Source: Maritimibacter sp. (GTDB lineage: Bacteria; Pseudomonadota; Alphaproteobacteria; Rhodobacterales; Rhodobacteraceae). Taken from it: 64,000 nt of DNA. The position numbers were made by a program, and so were the translations under genes. Positions 47,668-57,555 of the stretch are shown here, in pieces. Numbering within the stretch: position 1 is the stretch's first letter; every line of letters starts with the position of its first letter. Below the pieces are notes generated by a model, which had not been told where the DNA came from, made no database searches, and worked only from the letters and a program-made list of their open reading frames with translations. The stretch is from positions 1 to 64,000 of the forward strand of contig NZVC01000029.1 in NCBI GenBank assembly GCA_002701395.1, given 5' to 3'.

Positions 47668-48708
47668 ATGCGACGTGCGGTCGACATCGTGTCGCGCCAC
47701 ATGGTGGCGCTGTCCTGCGCGATGTTCGCGGCGGGCGCGGCCGAGCGGGTGGCGGCGATGCTGCGCGATGGCGGCCCGGATACGTGGCGCGCATTCTACC
47801 TGACGCATTACGCGGTGAACTACATCGACCACGGTTTTGCGAAGCGCGCCGTGGTGGGCACCGTGCTGCGTCCGTTGGTGTCGGTCTTGCCGACCGCCGG
47901 TGACGTGGCGGTGATGCTGGTGCTGGCGGCGGCGGCCCTGCTGGCGCTGGTGCTGTTGCTGGACCGGGCGCTGCCGCACGACGCGGCGCCGGGGGCCTTG
48001 GTGAACCGGCTGCGCTGCGCCGTTGCGGTCGGGCCGCTGGGCGCGGTGCAGGCGGGGTTCGAGGCGGGGCGGTTCGATCCGTTCCTGTACCTGCTGCTGG
48101 CGCTGGCCTTGTGGGCGGTGGCGCGGCGCCGGGCGTGGCTGGCGGGCGTGGTCTGCGCGGTGGCGATCCTGCTGCACGAGGGCTTTGCCGTGTTCGGCGT
48201 GCCGCTGGTGCTGGCCGGCGGCTGGGCGCTGGGACAGCGGGGCCGACTGGTGCCGCCGCTGTTGCTGGCGGGCATCGCGGCGCTGGCCGTTCTGCTGTTC
48301 GGCAATTCGGAGGTGGCCGAGCAAACGGCGGCAGGGATCGCGGGCCACGTCTGGGGCAGGGGTCTGCTGGACCCGAACCTTGGTCTTGCGGTCTGGCAGT
48401 ATGCGCTGCTGGCGCTTTATTGGGCCGCGCTTGGGGCCGTGCTGGCGGCCATGTACCGGGGGCGGCGGGCCGACCTGCTGGTGCTGGCGGCGGTGTGCCC
48501 GCTGGTGCTGAACGTGGTGGGGTGGGATGTGAGCCGCTGGGTGGCGCTGGCTTTCGCGGCGTTGCTGGTCAACCTGTCGTTCCAGCGGCTGGCGCTGGGG
48601 CGGGACCTGCCGCAGCGGGGCGGGCGCGCCGCCCTGCTGCTGTGTCTGCCCGCCGGTCCGATCGGGACCGGCGCGCCGTTTCCGTGGCTGGCCGGGGTGT
48701 GGTCCTAG
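47668..48708 (+). CDS. Uncharacterised multi-pass membrane protein
   Basis: 346 aa; ATG at 47668 with GGAGGGAG upstream. About eight to nine hydrophobic segments. A notable soluble motif near the N-terminus is THYAVNYIDHGFAKRAVVGT, and a conserved-looking VQAGFEAGRFDPFLYL lies after the second helix. This recalls envelope glycan polymerase or flippase-type proteins, but I cannot assign a family. It lies between glpX and hom on the opposite strand; its TAG stop overlaps the hom TAG in a palindromic CTAG. Confidence 0.7.
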   Translation: MRRAVDIVSRHMVALSCAMFAAGAAERVAAMLRDGGPDTWRAFYLTHYAVNYIDHGFAKRAVVGTVLRPLVSVLPTAGDVAVMLVLAAAALLALVLLLDRALPHDAAPGALVNRLRCAVAVGPLGAVQAGFEAGRFDPFLYLLLALALWAVARRRAWLAGVVCAVAILLHEGFAVFGVPLVLAGGWALGQRGRLVPPLLLAGIAALAVLLFGNSEVAEQTAAGIAGHVWGRGLLDPNLGLAVWQYALLALYWAALGAVLAAMYRGRRADLLVLAAVCPLVLNVVGWDVSRWVALAFAALLVNLSFQRLALGRDLPQRGGRAALLLCLPAGPIGTGAPFPWLAGVWS

Positions 48709-50006
48709 ACCTCTTCGATCCGGATCGCCACCGGCTCGCCCTCGACCACGCCGGTCCGGCTCATGCCCGACAGCGCCGCGTCCAGCGCCGCGCGCGGGCA
48801 TTTGTGGGTCACGAACAGCACCGGGGCGGTGCCTTCGGCATGGCTGTACTGGCGCATCCGGTTGATCGAGACGCCCGCTTCCCCAAGGGCCGTGGCCACC
48901 CGTGCCAGCGCGCCGGGTTTGTCCTGCAGCTGCATCCGCAGGTAGAACGCCGCCGGGGCCGCCGCCTTGGCGGGCTTTGGCTTTTGCAGCGAACTGGCGG
49001 GCTGGCCGAAGGTCGACACGCGGATGCCGCGGGCGATGTCGAGGATGTCGGACAGCACCGCGCTGGCGGTCGGGCCTTCGCCCGCGCCCGCGCCGCGCAT
49101 CACGATCTGGCCCACCGCGTCGCCTTCCAGCACCACCATGTTGGTGCCGCCTTCCAGCTGCCCCAGCGGGCTGTCGGCAGGCACAAGGCAGGGCGACATG
49201 CGCTGTTCCAGCCCGCGCCCGGTCATCTGCGTGACGCCCAGCAGCTTGATGCGATAGCCCATGTCGCGGGCCTGTTCGATGTCGGCGAACTCGATCCGCT
49301 GGATGCCTTCCAACTCGACCGCAGGGAAATCGACCTGCGTGCCGAAGGCGATGGAGGACAGCAGCGACAGCTTGTGACCGGCGTCGATGCCGCCCACGTC
49401 CAGCGTCGGGTCGGCCTCGAGATAGCCAAGCGCGTTGGCTTCCTCGAACACCTCGTCATAGGGCAGGCCCGCGCTTTCCATCCGGGTCAGGATGTAGTTG
49501 CAGGTGCCGTTCATCACGCCCATGACGCGCTGTACCTCGTTGCCGGCAAGCCCTTCGGTCAGCGCCTTGACCACCGGGATGCCACCGGCGACGGCGGCTT
49601 CGAACCGCAGCGCCACGCCCGCCTCTTCGGCGGCGGTGGCCAATGCCTGACCGTGCAGGGCAAGCATCGCCTTGTTGGCGGTGACCACGTCCTTGCCGGT
49701 GGCGATGGCGGTTTCGGTCGCGACCTTGGCGGGACCGTCCGAGCCGCCCATCAGTTCGACGAACAGGTCGATGTCGTCGCGGCGGGCAAGGGCGATGGGA
49801 TCGTCTTCCCAGTCGTAGCCGGACAGGCGGACACCGCGGTCCTTGTCGCGGTTTCGCGCAGAGATCGCGACGACCTGGATCTCGCGCCCCGAGCGGGCGG
49901 CCAGAAGGTCGGCGCGGCGCTGGATGATCTTGATGACGCCGGCGCCGACGGTTCCGAGACCCGCGATGCCAAGGCGAAGGGGGCCTGTCCCGTGCGAGGT
50001 GGTCAT
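48705..50006 (-). CDS. hom: Homoserine dehydrogenase
   Basis: 433 aa from ATG at 50006 with GGAG 9 nt upstream. NAD(P)-binding GIAGLGTVGAGV, catalytic-domain motifs VVTANKAMLA, MNGTCNYILTRM and ADPTLDVGGIDAGHKL, and a C-terminal ACT domain (about residues 350-425, DKPGALARVATALGEAGVSI) for feedback control by threonine. It reduces aspartate semialdehyde to homoserine. Confidence 0.95.
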   Translation of the reverse strand: MTTSHGTGPLRLGIAGLGTVGAGVIKIIQRRADLLAARSGREIQVVAISARNRDKDRGVRLSGYDWEDDPIALARRDDIDLFVELMGGSDGPAKVATETAIATGKDVVTANKAMLALHGQALATAAEEAGVALRFEAAVAGGIPVVKALTEGLAGNEVQRVMGVMNGTCNYILTRMESAGLPYDEVFEEANALGYLEADPTLDVGGIDAGHKLSLLSSIAFGTQVDFPAVELEGIQRIEFADIEQARDMGYRIKLLGVTQMTGRGLEQRMSPCLVPADSPLGQLEGGTNMVVLEGDAVGQIVMRGAGAGEGPTASAVLSDILDIARGIRVSTFGQPASSLQKPKPAKAAAPAAFYLRMQLQDKPGALARVATALGEAGVSINRMRQYSHAEGTAPVLFVTHKCPRAALDAALSGMSRTGVVEGEPVAIRIEEV

Positions 50007-50096
50007 GGTGCCGGTCTCCGTTTCCAGTGTCGTTTGGAGGGCACGGATAGCCGGATTGCCGGTGGGGTGCAACGGCACGCCGCGATGCGGCGAAGC

Positions 50097-50855
50097 CTAG
50101 CGGACCGCTTCGATGGGCCCTTCGGCCGCGCCGGTGATGAACTGCCGCAGGTACGGGTCGTCGGCGCTGTCCATCTCGGCGACGGGGCCGGTCCAGTGGA
50201 TCGTGCCGCCGTGCAGCATCGCGACCTTGTCGGCGATGGCGCGGACGCTGGTCATGTCGTGGGTGATGGTCATGGCGGTCGCGCCCATCTCGACCACGAT
50301 TTCGCGGATCAGCTCGTTGATGACGCCGGACATGATCGGGTCGAGCCCGGTGGTGGGTTCGTCGAAGAAGATGATCTCGGGTTCGGCGGCGATGGCGCGG
50401 GCAAGGCCGACGCGTTTCTGCATGCCGCCCGACAGTTCAGCCGGGAACTGGTCGGCGACATCGGGCGACAGGCCGACGCGGCGCAGCTTCTCGATCGCGA
50501 TCTCGCGCGCCTCGGCCTTGGGCCGTTTCAGCGACCCGCGCAGCAGGCGGAAGGCGACGTTTTCCCAGACGGTCATGGAGTCGAACAGCGCGCCGCCCTG
50601 AAACAGCATTCCGAAGCGGGCGAGGAAGGCGTCGCGTTCGCGGCTGGAGCGCGCCTTGGTGACGTCTTCGCCGTCCAGCAGGATCTGGCCGCTGTCCGGT
50701 GTGACAAGGCCCAGCACGCATTTCAGCGCCACCGACTTGCCGGTGCCCGAGCCGCCGATGATCACCATCGACTCGCCCCGGTCGACTTCAAGGTTCACCC
50801 CCCGAAGGACCTTCTTGGGCCCGAAAGCCTTATGGACGTCGCGCAGCTCGATCAT
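50097..50855 (-). CDS. mlaF: ABC transporter ATPase, MlaF-type
   Basis: 252 aa from ATG at 50855, overlapping the MlaE-type gene by 4 nt. Walker A GGSGTGKSVALK, signature SGGMQKRVGLARA and Walker B IIFFDEPTTGLDP, with the MlaF/Ttg2A-specific GLDPIMSGVINELI. It drives phospholipid (retrograde or anterograde) transport across the envelope with the MlaE permease. No MlaD gene is next to it. Confidence 0.92.
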   Translation of the reverse strand: MIELRDVHKAFGPKKVLRGVNLEVDRGESMVIIGGSGTGKSVALKCVLGLVTPDSGQILLDGEDVTKARSSRERDAFLARFGMLFQGGALFDSMTVWENVAFRLLRGSLKRPKAEAREIAIEKLRRVGLSPDVADQFPAELSGGMQKRVGLARAIAAEPEIIFFDEPTTGLDPIMSGVINELIREIVVEMGATAMTITHDMTSVRAIADKVAMLHGGTIHWTGPVAEMDSADDPYLRQFITGAAEGPIEAVR

Positions 50856-51634
50856 TGGGTGAAGAACAGCCCTGTCAGAAGGAAGTTGGACGCAAGGATC
50901 AGAACCGAGGCCGAGACGACGGCGTCGGTGGTCGCGCGGCCCACGCCCTGTGCGCCACGGCCCGAGCGCATCCCGTGGTAACAGCCCATCGTCGCGACGA
51001 TGAAGCCGAACACAGCGGCCTTCACGAGGCCCGAGATCACGTCGCCCGCCTGCAGGAAATTCACCGTCGTCTGAACGTAGGTCGCGCCGTTGAAATCCAG
51101 CCGCAGCACCGCGACGAGGTAGCCGCCGAGGATGCCGATGGTATTGCCGACGGCGGCAAGGAACGGCAGCGCCACGGTGGCGGCCAGCACGCGCGGCACG
51201 GTCAGATATTTCATCGGGTGGGTGGACAGCGTCACCAGCGCGTCGATCTGTTCGGTCACCTTCATCGTGCCGATCTCGGCGGCGATGGCGGCCGAGACGC
51301 GGCCCGCGACCATCAGGCCGCCCAGCACCGGGCCAAGTTCGCGGACCATGCCAAGCGCCACGATCTGCGGCACCACGGCCTCGGCGTTGAAGCGGGCGCC
51401 GCCTGCGTAGATCTGCAACGCCAGGGCGCCGCCGGTGAACAGCGTGGTCAGGCCGACGACGGGCAGGCTGAAATAGCCGATGAACAGCAGTTGCGACAGG
51501 AACTCGCGCCAGTAGAACGGCGGACGGACAAGGTGGGACAGGGTGCCGCCCACGAAGATCGCCAGCCGCCCGATGGCGGCGATCAACGCCAGCGTGGATC
51601 GGCCGACGGCCGCGACGGGCGACAGCAGGCTCAT
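50852..51634 (-). CDS. mlaE: ABC transporter permease, MlaE-type
   Basis: 260-aa inner-membrane protein of the MlaE/YrbE family, with the family segment [20 protein letters not shown] and [13 protein letters not shown]-like helices ([20 protein letters not shown]). It overlaps alr upstream and mlaF downstream by 4 nt each, giving an alr-mlaE-mlaF operon. Confidence 0.92.
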   Translation of the reverse strand: MSLLSPVAAVGRSTLALIAAIGRLAIFVGGTLSHLVRPPFYWREFLSQLLFIGYFSLPVVGLTTLFTGGALALQIYAGGARFNAEAVVPQIVALGMVRELGPVLGGLMVAGRVSAAIAAEIGTMKVTEQIDALVTLSTHPMKYLTVPRVLAATVALPFLAAVGNTIGILGGYLVAVLRLDFNGATYVQTTVNFLQAGDVISGLVKAAVFGFIVATMGCYHGMRSGRGAQGVGRATTDAVVSASVLILASNFLLTGLFFTQ

Positions 51635-52683
51635 GCAGCCGCGCTGGTGTAGCGGCGGACGTAGCGCGGCCCAAGCGTGGTCAGCATCTCGTAGCCGATG
51701 GTCCCCGCGGCATCCGCCAGATCGTCGATCCGCTGCATGGTGTTAAGCAGGTCCAGCGCCTGCGGGTCGCCGTCAAGGTCGGTGACGTCCACGGTGATCA
51801 GGTCCATCGACACCCGCCCGACGATGGGGCAGGCCGTGGCGCCGTGGTACATCGCGATCCCCTTGCCGGCGAGCGCGCGGTGGACGCCGTCAGCATAGCC
51901 TGCCGACACGGTGGCGATGCGGCTGGGGCGGTCCGCGATCCAGCTGTTGCCATAGCCCACGGGCTCGCCCGCATCGACTTCGCGGACCTGGATCACGGGC
52001 AGCGACAGGCGCACCACGGTTGCGGCGTCTTCGAACGGCATCCCGCCGTACAGGCCGACGCCGGGACGCACCATGTCGAAGTGATAGTCCGGCCCCAGCA
52101 GCGTGCCGCCGGTGGCCGAGATCGACAGGGGCACGCCAAGGCCGCGCGTCATCTCGTGGAAGTTGGCCAGCTGGGTCCGGTTCATCTCGTGCCCCGGTTC
52201 GTCGGCGCAGGCGAGGTGGCTCATCACCAGTTGCGGGCCCTGCCGCATCGTGATGTCGCGCACGGCGGCCCATTCGGCGGGCTCCATCCCAAGACGGTTC
52301 ATGCCGCTGTCCAACTGGACGCCGAAGGGCAGTCCGGGTAGCGACTCGAAGTGACGGGTCATCTGCTCGATCGAGTTCAGCATCGGCACAAGGCCAAGGT
52401 CGCCGATCGTGTCGGTGTCGCCTGCCATGTGGCCGCCATAGACGAAGATCCGCGCCGAAGGGCCAAGCGCCTCGCGTAGCGCGGCGCCTTCCTCTGCGGT
52501 GGCGATGAAGAATGTCCGCGCCCCGGCAGCGGCAAGCGCCCGCGCCACGGGCGCGATCCCAAGGCCGTAGGCGTCCGCCTTCACGGTGGCGGCGGTTTCC
52601 ACCGTCGAGGGGCTGAGCGCGTCAAGCGCGCGCCAGTTCTCGGTGATGGCGTTCAGGTCGATTGTCAGGCGTCCGGTGCTCAT
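51631..52683 (-). CDS. alr: Alanine racemase
   Basis: 350 aa from ATG at 52683 ([20 protein letters not shown]). PLP lysine in VKADAYGLG at about residue 37, the second catalytic base Tyr in [11 protein letters not shown], and [11 protein letters not shown] and [11 protein letters not shown] motifs. Supplies D-alanine for peptidoglycan. First gene of the operon with mlaE and mlaF. Confidence 0.95.
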   Translation of the reverse strand: MSTGRLTIDLNAITENWRALDALSPSTVETAATVKADAYGLGIAPVARALAAAGARTFFIATAEEGAALREALGPSARIFVYGGHMAGDTDTIGDLGLVPMLNSIEQMTRHFESLPGLPFGVQLDSGMNRLGMEPAEWAAVRDITMRQGPQLVMSHLACADEPGHEMNRTQLANFHEMTRGLGVPLSISATGGTLLGPDYHFDMVRPGVGLYGGMPFEDAATVVRLSLPVIQVREVDAGEPVGYGNSWIADRPSRIATVSAGYADGVHRALAGKGIAMYHGATACPIVGRVSMDLITVDVTDLDGDPQALDLLNTMQRIDDLADAAGTIGYEMLTTLGPRYVRRYTSAAA

Positions 52684-52800
52684 GCCCAGCCTTTTGCCGA
52701 GGCAGGCGCGCGGGCGCAAGGGTCGGTTGTAGGGCGGGGCCGGGTCATCGCGGGATCGTGCCGGGTGCGGGGCCGCATCACGCCGGGGGAATGGCGCGCG

Positions 52801-53610
52801 TCAGGGCATCCAGGCGCCGTTCCGCTCGCGCCACATCTTCTCGCCCACAAGGCAGTCGGTGCTGTCCTCGACCACCTTCTCGATGCGCGGGGCGTCGGGC
52901 GGGCCGGGGCGCGAAACCATTTCCAGCACCAGCTTACGGCGCACGGCGGCAGCAAAATCGTCCCAGTCCCAGACCGGGATCACGAAGGACCCGGGGCCGC
53001 CGATCACGCAGTCGCGGTAATAGGCATCGAGATTGTCGATGTTCCAGTTCGCGCCCATGCCTTCGCGCGTCATCAGCGGCAGACCGTTGATCACGATGCC
53101 CTCGGCGATCACCTCGCCGCGGGCGCGCAGGACTTCCCAGCCCTGATTGTTGGGTCCATCACCCGATACATCAACGACCTGCCGCAACCCCATGAATTTG
53201 TTGTCGTCCAGGCTGTCGCGCGCATGAAGGAGCGCGCCCGAGATCGAGGTCCGCCGCAGCGACGGGTTGAAGGACGAGGTCAGCGTCTCGGAAAAGGCGG
53301 CAAGGTCTTCGCGGGTCTCCAAAAGACGCCAGTCGACGATGATCCGCTGCGCGCCCCAGCCGGCCCATTCGACGTAGGACAATGCCACGCGCTGCAACAG
53401 GCCGGACTGCATCGCCTCGAACACCTCGTCGGAATTCAGCGCCTCGGCATAGCCGCGCCGCTGGATCTCCAACTCGCGCGGGGACATCGAGCGGCTGACG
53501 TCGACCATCAGGATCAGTTCAAGGTCCACCTCGGTCTTGCCGTCCGTCCAGTCCTGCGCATGGGCGGCAGGTGTGGTCAGAAGGGCAAGAAGGCACAGGA
53601 GGTATCGCAT
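52801..53610 (-). CDS. DUF1194 (von Willebrand-like) secreted protein
   Basis: 269 aa from ATG at 53610; signal peptide MRYLLCLLALLTTPAAHAQ. The mature protein begins with VDLELILMVDVSRSMS, a MIDAS-type metal site; QVVDVSGDGPNNQGWEVLRA and EGIVINGLPLM follow. The pattern matches DUF1194 proteins common in alphaproteobacteria; function unknown. It lies alone on the minus strand between alr and the cytochrome gene. Confidence 0.88.
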   Translation of the reverse strand: MRYLLCLLALLTTPAAHAQDWTDGKTEVDLELILMVDVSRSMSPRELEIQRRGYAEALNSDEVFEAMQSGLLQRVALSYVEWAGWGAQRIIVDWRLLETREDLAAFSETLTSSFNPSLRRTSISGALLHARDSLDDNKFMGLRQVVDVSGDGPNNQGWEVLRARGEVIAEGIVINGLPLMTREGMGANWNIDNLDAYYRDCVIGGPGSFVIPVWDWDDFAAAVRRKLVLEMVSRPGPPDAPRIEKVVEDSTDCLVGEKMWRERNGAWMP

Positions 53611-53751
53611 GGGTTGATCCTGCAAAGCCGTCCCGCGTGCTGTCCAATCACAAACACCGGAGCCGGGCCTAACGGGCCGCCGCATGGGCAGCCCGCCTGT
53701 TTCGCAGGCAGAATGGCATGTCGCAGCAGGGCGCGAGCACCCGCCTTCGGA

Positions 53752-54594
53752 TCACTCCACGGTGTCGGCCAGTGGGCGCAACTGCCGCAGATAGGCCACA
53801 ACCGCGTCAAGGTCGGTGTCCGTCATCGCGGCGAAGTGGCCATAGGGCATCGGCGGAAGCATCCGGCTGCCATCCGGGCGGACGCCCTCGGTGATCATCG
53901 CCTTCAGCTCGTCATCCGAATAGCCCGCGATCCCGTCCTCGGACGGCGTCAGGTTGCTGGCAACAGAGGTGCCCCATGGCCCGTGGAATTCGAACCCGCC
54001 GCGTCCCAGATCGGTGTCGACCATCGGGCCTTGCGGTCCCATCGGCGTGTGGCATTCCATGCAATGCGCCAGCGGTCCCGCGACGTACTCGCCGTATTCC
54101 ACCGTCACGGCGGCTTCGGGCGGTGTGACGCTTTCGACCGGCGGGCCATAAGCCGGTGGAAGGGGGATGTTGTAGGTCGACTTGCCCGCGTCGTTGTCGA
54201 CGCCCGGGACGGTGCGCAGGAACATCACCACCGACATTAGGTCGTCGTCGCCGATCCCCCGGTAGAAGACGAAAGGCATCGGCGGGCCGATGATCGAGCC
54301 GTCGGGGCGGATCCCCTCGCGGATGGCGCGGGCGAGGTCTTCGTCGGACCAGTCGCCGACGGGGCCCGCGGGCGTGATATTGGGGGCGATGGCGGTGAAC
54401 ATGTCGTTCTGTTCCACAAGGCGCCCGGCCAGTTCCATGTCGGGCACGTAGCCTTCGGGGCCCATCGGCGTGTGGCAGTTGCCGCAGCCCATCGGTCCGC
54501 GCACCAGATATTCACCGCGTTCGACGCTTGGTTCGGCAATGGCTGTCCCGGCGGTTGCCGCAAAGCAAACCGCAGCCAGGATCCGGCTATGCAT
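53752..54594 (-). CDS. Dihaem cytochrome c
   Basis: 280 aa from ATG at 54594 with GGGAGG upstream; signal peptide ending GTAIA. Two haem sites: C37-GN-CH and a second CMECH near residue 178. Each half repeats a GPMGPEG/GPMVDTD, IRPDGS..GPPMPF, DDDL..V..FLR pattern, showing internal duplication. It resembles the cytochrome c subunits of alcohol or aldehyde dehydrogenases and may serve a periplasmic dehydrogenase, though none is adjacent. Confidence 0.9.
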   Translation of the reverse strand: MHSRILAAVCFAATAGTAIAEPSVERGEYLVRGPMGCGNCHTPMGPEGYVPDMELAGRLVEQNDMFTAIAPNITPAGPVGDWSDEDLARAIREGIRPDGSIIGPPMPFVFYRGIGDDDLMSVVMFLRTVPGVDNDAGKSTYNIPLPPAYGPPVESVTPPEAAVTVEYGEYVAGPLAHCMECHTPMGPQGPMVDTDLGRGGFEFHGPWGTSVASNLTPSEDGIAGYSDDELKAMITEGVRPDGSRMLPPMPYGHFAAMTDTDLDAVVAYLRQLRPLADTVE

Positions 54595-54992
54595 GTCAGT
54601 GTCCTCCCAGACGTGCAGGCTCGGACTGGCGCGGTCCTGCAATACTATTTGATTGTTTCCAGTCGGTTATGCCGTAAGTGTAACTTCAAAACTTACCCAT
54701 CGTCAACTTGGTTCGGGCGGTGCGTTTCGGTTTGCCGACGCGCGGCGTTTATCCCGATGCGGTGTCGCGGGCGGCGGGGCGTCAGGGGCCTTGGGCAAGG
54801 CCGCTGAAAAGCTTCGGCGGGTCCGCCAAACGCCAAGAAATCGCGCGCCGGATCAGGAAATTCCGCAGCGTGCCGGGTCTTGGGGCGGAAAAACCGTGGC
54901 TTCGTCTTGCCTTGGCGCGCCGGATCGGCAAGCTGACCGGCAGCATCCTGACGTCGGCTGGCCGCCGATGCCGACTGCCACGAGGAGAGACC
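54595..54992. promoter_or_regulatory. 398-nt divergent gap upstream of ureC
   Basis: AT-rich near 54640-54710, with an inverted repeat GTAAGT-N11-ACTTAC at 54674-54696 that could be an operator for the cytochrome or ureC. An open frame runs into ureC from 54708 but its composition is not protein-like, and ATG 54993 has its own GAGGAGAG site. No ureA, ureB or ureD coding is found here. Confidence 0.45.
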
Positions 54993-56702
54993 ATGCCCAC
55001 CCGCATTTCCCGCGCCGCCTATGCCGACATGTACGGCCCCACCACCGGGGACCGCGTGCGTCTGGCCGACACCGACCTGATCATCGAGATCGAGAAGGAC
55101 CTGACCACCTACGGCGAAGAGGTGAAGTTCGGCGGCGGCAAGGTGATCCGGGACGGGATGGGTCAGTCTCAGGTCACCCGCGCGGGCGGGGCCGTGGACA
55201 CGGTGATCACCAACGCGCTGATCGTCGACCACACCGGCATCTACAAGGCCGACGTCGGCCTGAAGGATGGCCGCATCGCCGCCATCGGCAAGGCGGGCAA
55301 CCCCGACACCCAGCCCGGCGTGGACATCATCGTCGGCCCGGGGACCGAGGTGATCGCGGGCGAGGGGCGCATCCTGACCGCTGGCGGCTTCGACAGCCAC
55401 ATCCACTATATCTGTCCGCAGCAGATCGACGACGCGCTGCACTCTGGCCTGACCACGATGCTGGGCGGCGGCACCGGCCCCGCGCATGGCACGCTGGCCA
55501 CCACCTGCACCCCGGGGCCGTGGCATCTGGCGCGGATGATGCAGTCTGCGGACGCGTTTGCGATGAACCTTGCCTTCGCGGGCAAGGGCAACGCCAGCCA
55601 GCCCGGCGCGCTGGTCGAGATGGTCGAGGCGGGCGCCTGCGCGCTGAAGCTGCACGAGGATTGGGGCACCACCCCCGGCGCCATCGACTGTTGTCTGTCC
55701 GTCGCCGACGACATGGACGTGCAGGTGATGATCCACACCGACACGCTGAACGAATCCGGTTTCGTCGAGAACACCGTCGCGGCGATGAAAGGCCGGACCA
55801 TCCATGCCTTCCACACCGAGGGTGCGGGCGGCGGGCACGCGCCCGACATCATCAAGGTGGTCGAACAGCAGAACGTGCTGCCGTCCTCGACCAACCCGAC
55901 GCGGCCCTTCACGCAGAACACGCTGGAAGAACACCTCGATATGCTGATGGTGTGCCACCATCTGGACAAGGCGATCCCCGAGGACGTGGCCTTCGCCGAA
56001 AGCCGCATCCGGCGCGAAACTATCGCCGCCGAGGATATCCTGCACGACATGGGCGCGTTCTCGATCATCGCGTCCGACAGTCAGGCGATGGGCCGCGTGG
56101 GCGAGGTGATCATCCGCACGTGGCAGACCGCCGACAAGATGAAGAAACAGCGCGGCCGTCTGGCCGACGAGACCGGCGCGAACGACAACGTGCGGGTCAA
56201 ACGCTACATCGCAAAGTACACGATCAACCCGGCCATCGCGCACGGCATCTCGACCCAGATCGGCTCGATCGAGCCGGGCAAGCGCGCCGATCTCGTGCTG
56301 TGGTCGCCCGCCTTCTTCGGGGTGAAGCCCGAGATGGTGCTGATCGGCGGCAGCATCGCGATGGCCCAGATGGGCGATCCGAACGCCTCGATCCCGACGC
56401 CGCAGCCGGTCTACTCGCGGCCCATGTGGGGCGCCTTCGGCCGGTCGGTCGAGAACTCGGCGGTGATCTTCGCCAGCCAGGCGGCGGTCGCGAACGGGCT
56501 GGGCGGCCAGTTGGGCATCGCGAAGGAGCTGGTCGCGGTCGAGAACACCCGCAAGATCGGCAAGTCCGACATGGTCATGAACGCGGCCACCCCGTCGATG
56601 GAGGTGAACCCCGAGACCTACGAGGTCCGCGCCGACGGCGAGCTTCTGACCTGCGAACCGGCGAAAGAACTGCCGATGGCGCAGCGGTATTTCATGTTCT
56701 GA
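54993..56702 (+). CDS. ureC: Urease alpha subunit
   Basis: 569-aa catalytic subunit that hydrolyses urea at a di-nickel site. Ni-ligand and active-site blocks are [22 protein letters not shown] (carbamylated Lys at about 220), [25 protein letters not shown], and the flap [20 protein letters not shown]. The start at 54993 fits the family. Full length with no defects. It is unusual that ureA and ureB are not immediately upstream, because subunits normally form one operon; they must be elsewhere. Confidence 0.97.
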   Translation: MPTRISRAAYADMYGPTTGDRVRLADTDLIIEIEKDLTTYGEEVKFGGGKVIRDGMGQSQVTRAGGAVDTVITNALIVDHTGIYKADVGLKDGRIAAIGKAGNPDTQPGVDIIVGPGTEVIAGEGRILTAGGFDSHIHYICPQQIDDALHSGLTTMLGGGTGPAHGTLATTCTPGPWHLARMMQSADAFAMNLAFAGKGNASQPGALVEMVEAGACALKLHEDWGTTPGAIDCCLSVADDMDVQVMIHTDTLNESGFVENTVAAMKGRTIHAFHTEGAGGGHAPDIIKVVEQQNVLPSSTNPTRPFTQNTLEEHLDMLMVCHHLDKAIPEDVAFAESRIRRETIAAEDILHDMGAFSIIASDSQAMGRVGEVIIRTWQTADKMKKQRGRLADETGANDNVRVKRYIAKYTINPAIAHGISTQIGSIEPGKRADLVLWSPAFFGVKPEMVLIGGSIAMAQMGDPNASIPTPQPVYSRPMWGAFGRSVENSAVIFASQAAVANGLGGQLGIAKELVAVENTRKIGKSDMVMNAATPSMEVNPETYEVRADGELLTCEPAKELPMAQRYFMF

Positions 56703-56800
56703 ACGGGCGCCGGGGATGGGGTGTGCTCCATCCGGCGGGCTTGTGGTGTTGTGCGGGATGGGGTGAAGCCGCATCGGGCGGCCTTGTTGATGTGGCGCTT

Positions 56801-56824
56801 GATGGGGTGAAACCCCATCCTACG
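56801..56824. repeat. Inverted palindrome unit bordering the tandem array
   Basis: GATGGGGT-GAA-ACCCCATC followed by CTACG, i.e. the array palindrome in the opposite orientation, 8 nt before the first array unit. Degenerate relatives occur at about 56713-56730 and 56757-56775, directly after ureC. Confidence 0.75.
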
Positions 56825-56831
56825 ATACCAA

Positions 56832-57310
56832 CGCCGTAGGATGGGATTTCACCCCATCGAAATCCCGACCGACGTTACCATCGCCGTAGGATGGGATTTC
56901 ACCCCATCGAAATCCCCACCGCCGATGCCACCGCCGTAGGATGGGATTTCACCCCATCGAAATCGCGACCGGCGATGCCACCGCCGTAGGATGGGGTTTC
57001 TCCCCATCGACATCCCGACCGACGACACCATCGCCGTAGATAGGGTTTCACCCCATCGACATCCCGACCGACGGTGCCATCGCCGTAGGATGGGGTTGCA
57101 ACCCATCGAAATCCTCACCGACGATGCCATCGCCGTAGGATGGGGTTCCACCCCATCGAAATCCCGACCGCCGATACCGTCGCCGTAGGATGGGGTTGCA
57201 CCCCATCGAAATCCCCGACGTCGACACCATCGCCGTAGGATGGGGTTCCACCCCATCTAAATCCCCACCGACGATGCCACCCCCGTAGGATGGGGTTCCA
57301 CCCCATCTAC
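56832..57310. repeat. Tandem array of ten 50-bp units, each with an 8-bp palindrome
   Basis: Unit starts (CGCCGTAGG) lie at 56832, 56882, 56932, 56982, 57032, 57081, 57131, 57181, 57231 and 57281: period 50 with one 49-nt unit, the last partial. Each unit has the stem GATGGGGT-N3-ACCCCATC (one mismatch in the first units) and a conserved 31-nt linker, often with CGATGCCATCG. Because 50 is not divisible by 3, open frames rotate through all phases and give repetitive pseudo-proteins on both strands. It resembles REP-type extragenic palindromes expanded in tandem. Confidence 0.92.
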
Positions 57311-57555
57311 ACCCAAACCAAGACCCCACCACCCCACCCACACCCGTCACATCGCAACGATAGGTCAGCACCATTGCCATGTCCCTCGCGAATACCGGCT
57401 TCGCAGAGGCAGCATTTGTCGCTGCGGCGCAGCGAGGTTATTTGTTTGATCAAGGGAGGAAACCAGACTGTCACCCAGCGAGGTTTCCCTTGGCAGACAT
57501 TTACAGGCTAACCGGCATCCACCGGGAAACGCCGGAAGAACGGAGCGCACGCGCA
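57311..57555. promoter_or_regulatory. Leader region of the DUF1127 gene
   Basis: Begins with a C/A-rich stretch after the array. An in-frame ATG at 57379 would extend the DUF1127 protein by 59 residues, but that extension does not look like the family. The region 57420-57480 is less GC-rich and could hold the promoter. No other feature seen. Confidence 0.35.

Noticed and set aside
48111-50981. 956-aa plus-strand open frame opposite hom and mlaF
   Set aside because: Antisense shadow of well-supported genes; no motifs.
43211-54606. Shared leader GGGAGGACACTGACATG before the genes at 43225 (+) and 54594 (-)
   Set aside because: A 17-nt match centred on a strong ribosome site; no similarity extends outside it, so chance plus a common Shine-Dalgarno is enough.
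54653-56839. Plus-strand open frame running through ureC in another phase
   Set aside because: Arg/His/Gly-rich shadow of urease alpha.
56849-57256. Long repetitive open frames through the tandem array on both strands
   Set aside because: The 50-nt unit rotates reading frames, so any phase stays open; there are no ribosome sites and the peptides are low-complexity translations of the palindrome.
56832-57310. CRISPR array
   Set aside because: The segments between palindromes are as conserved as the palindromes themselves, and there are no cas genes.
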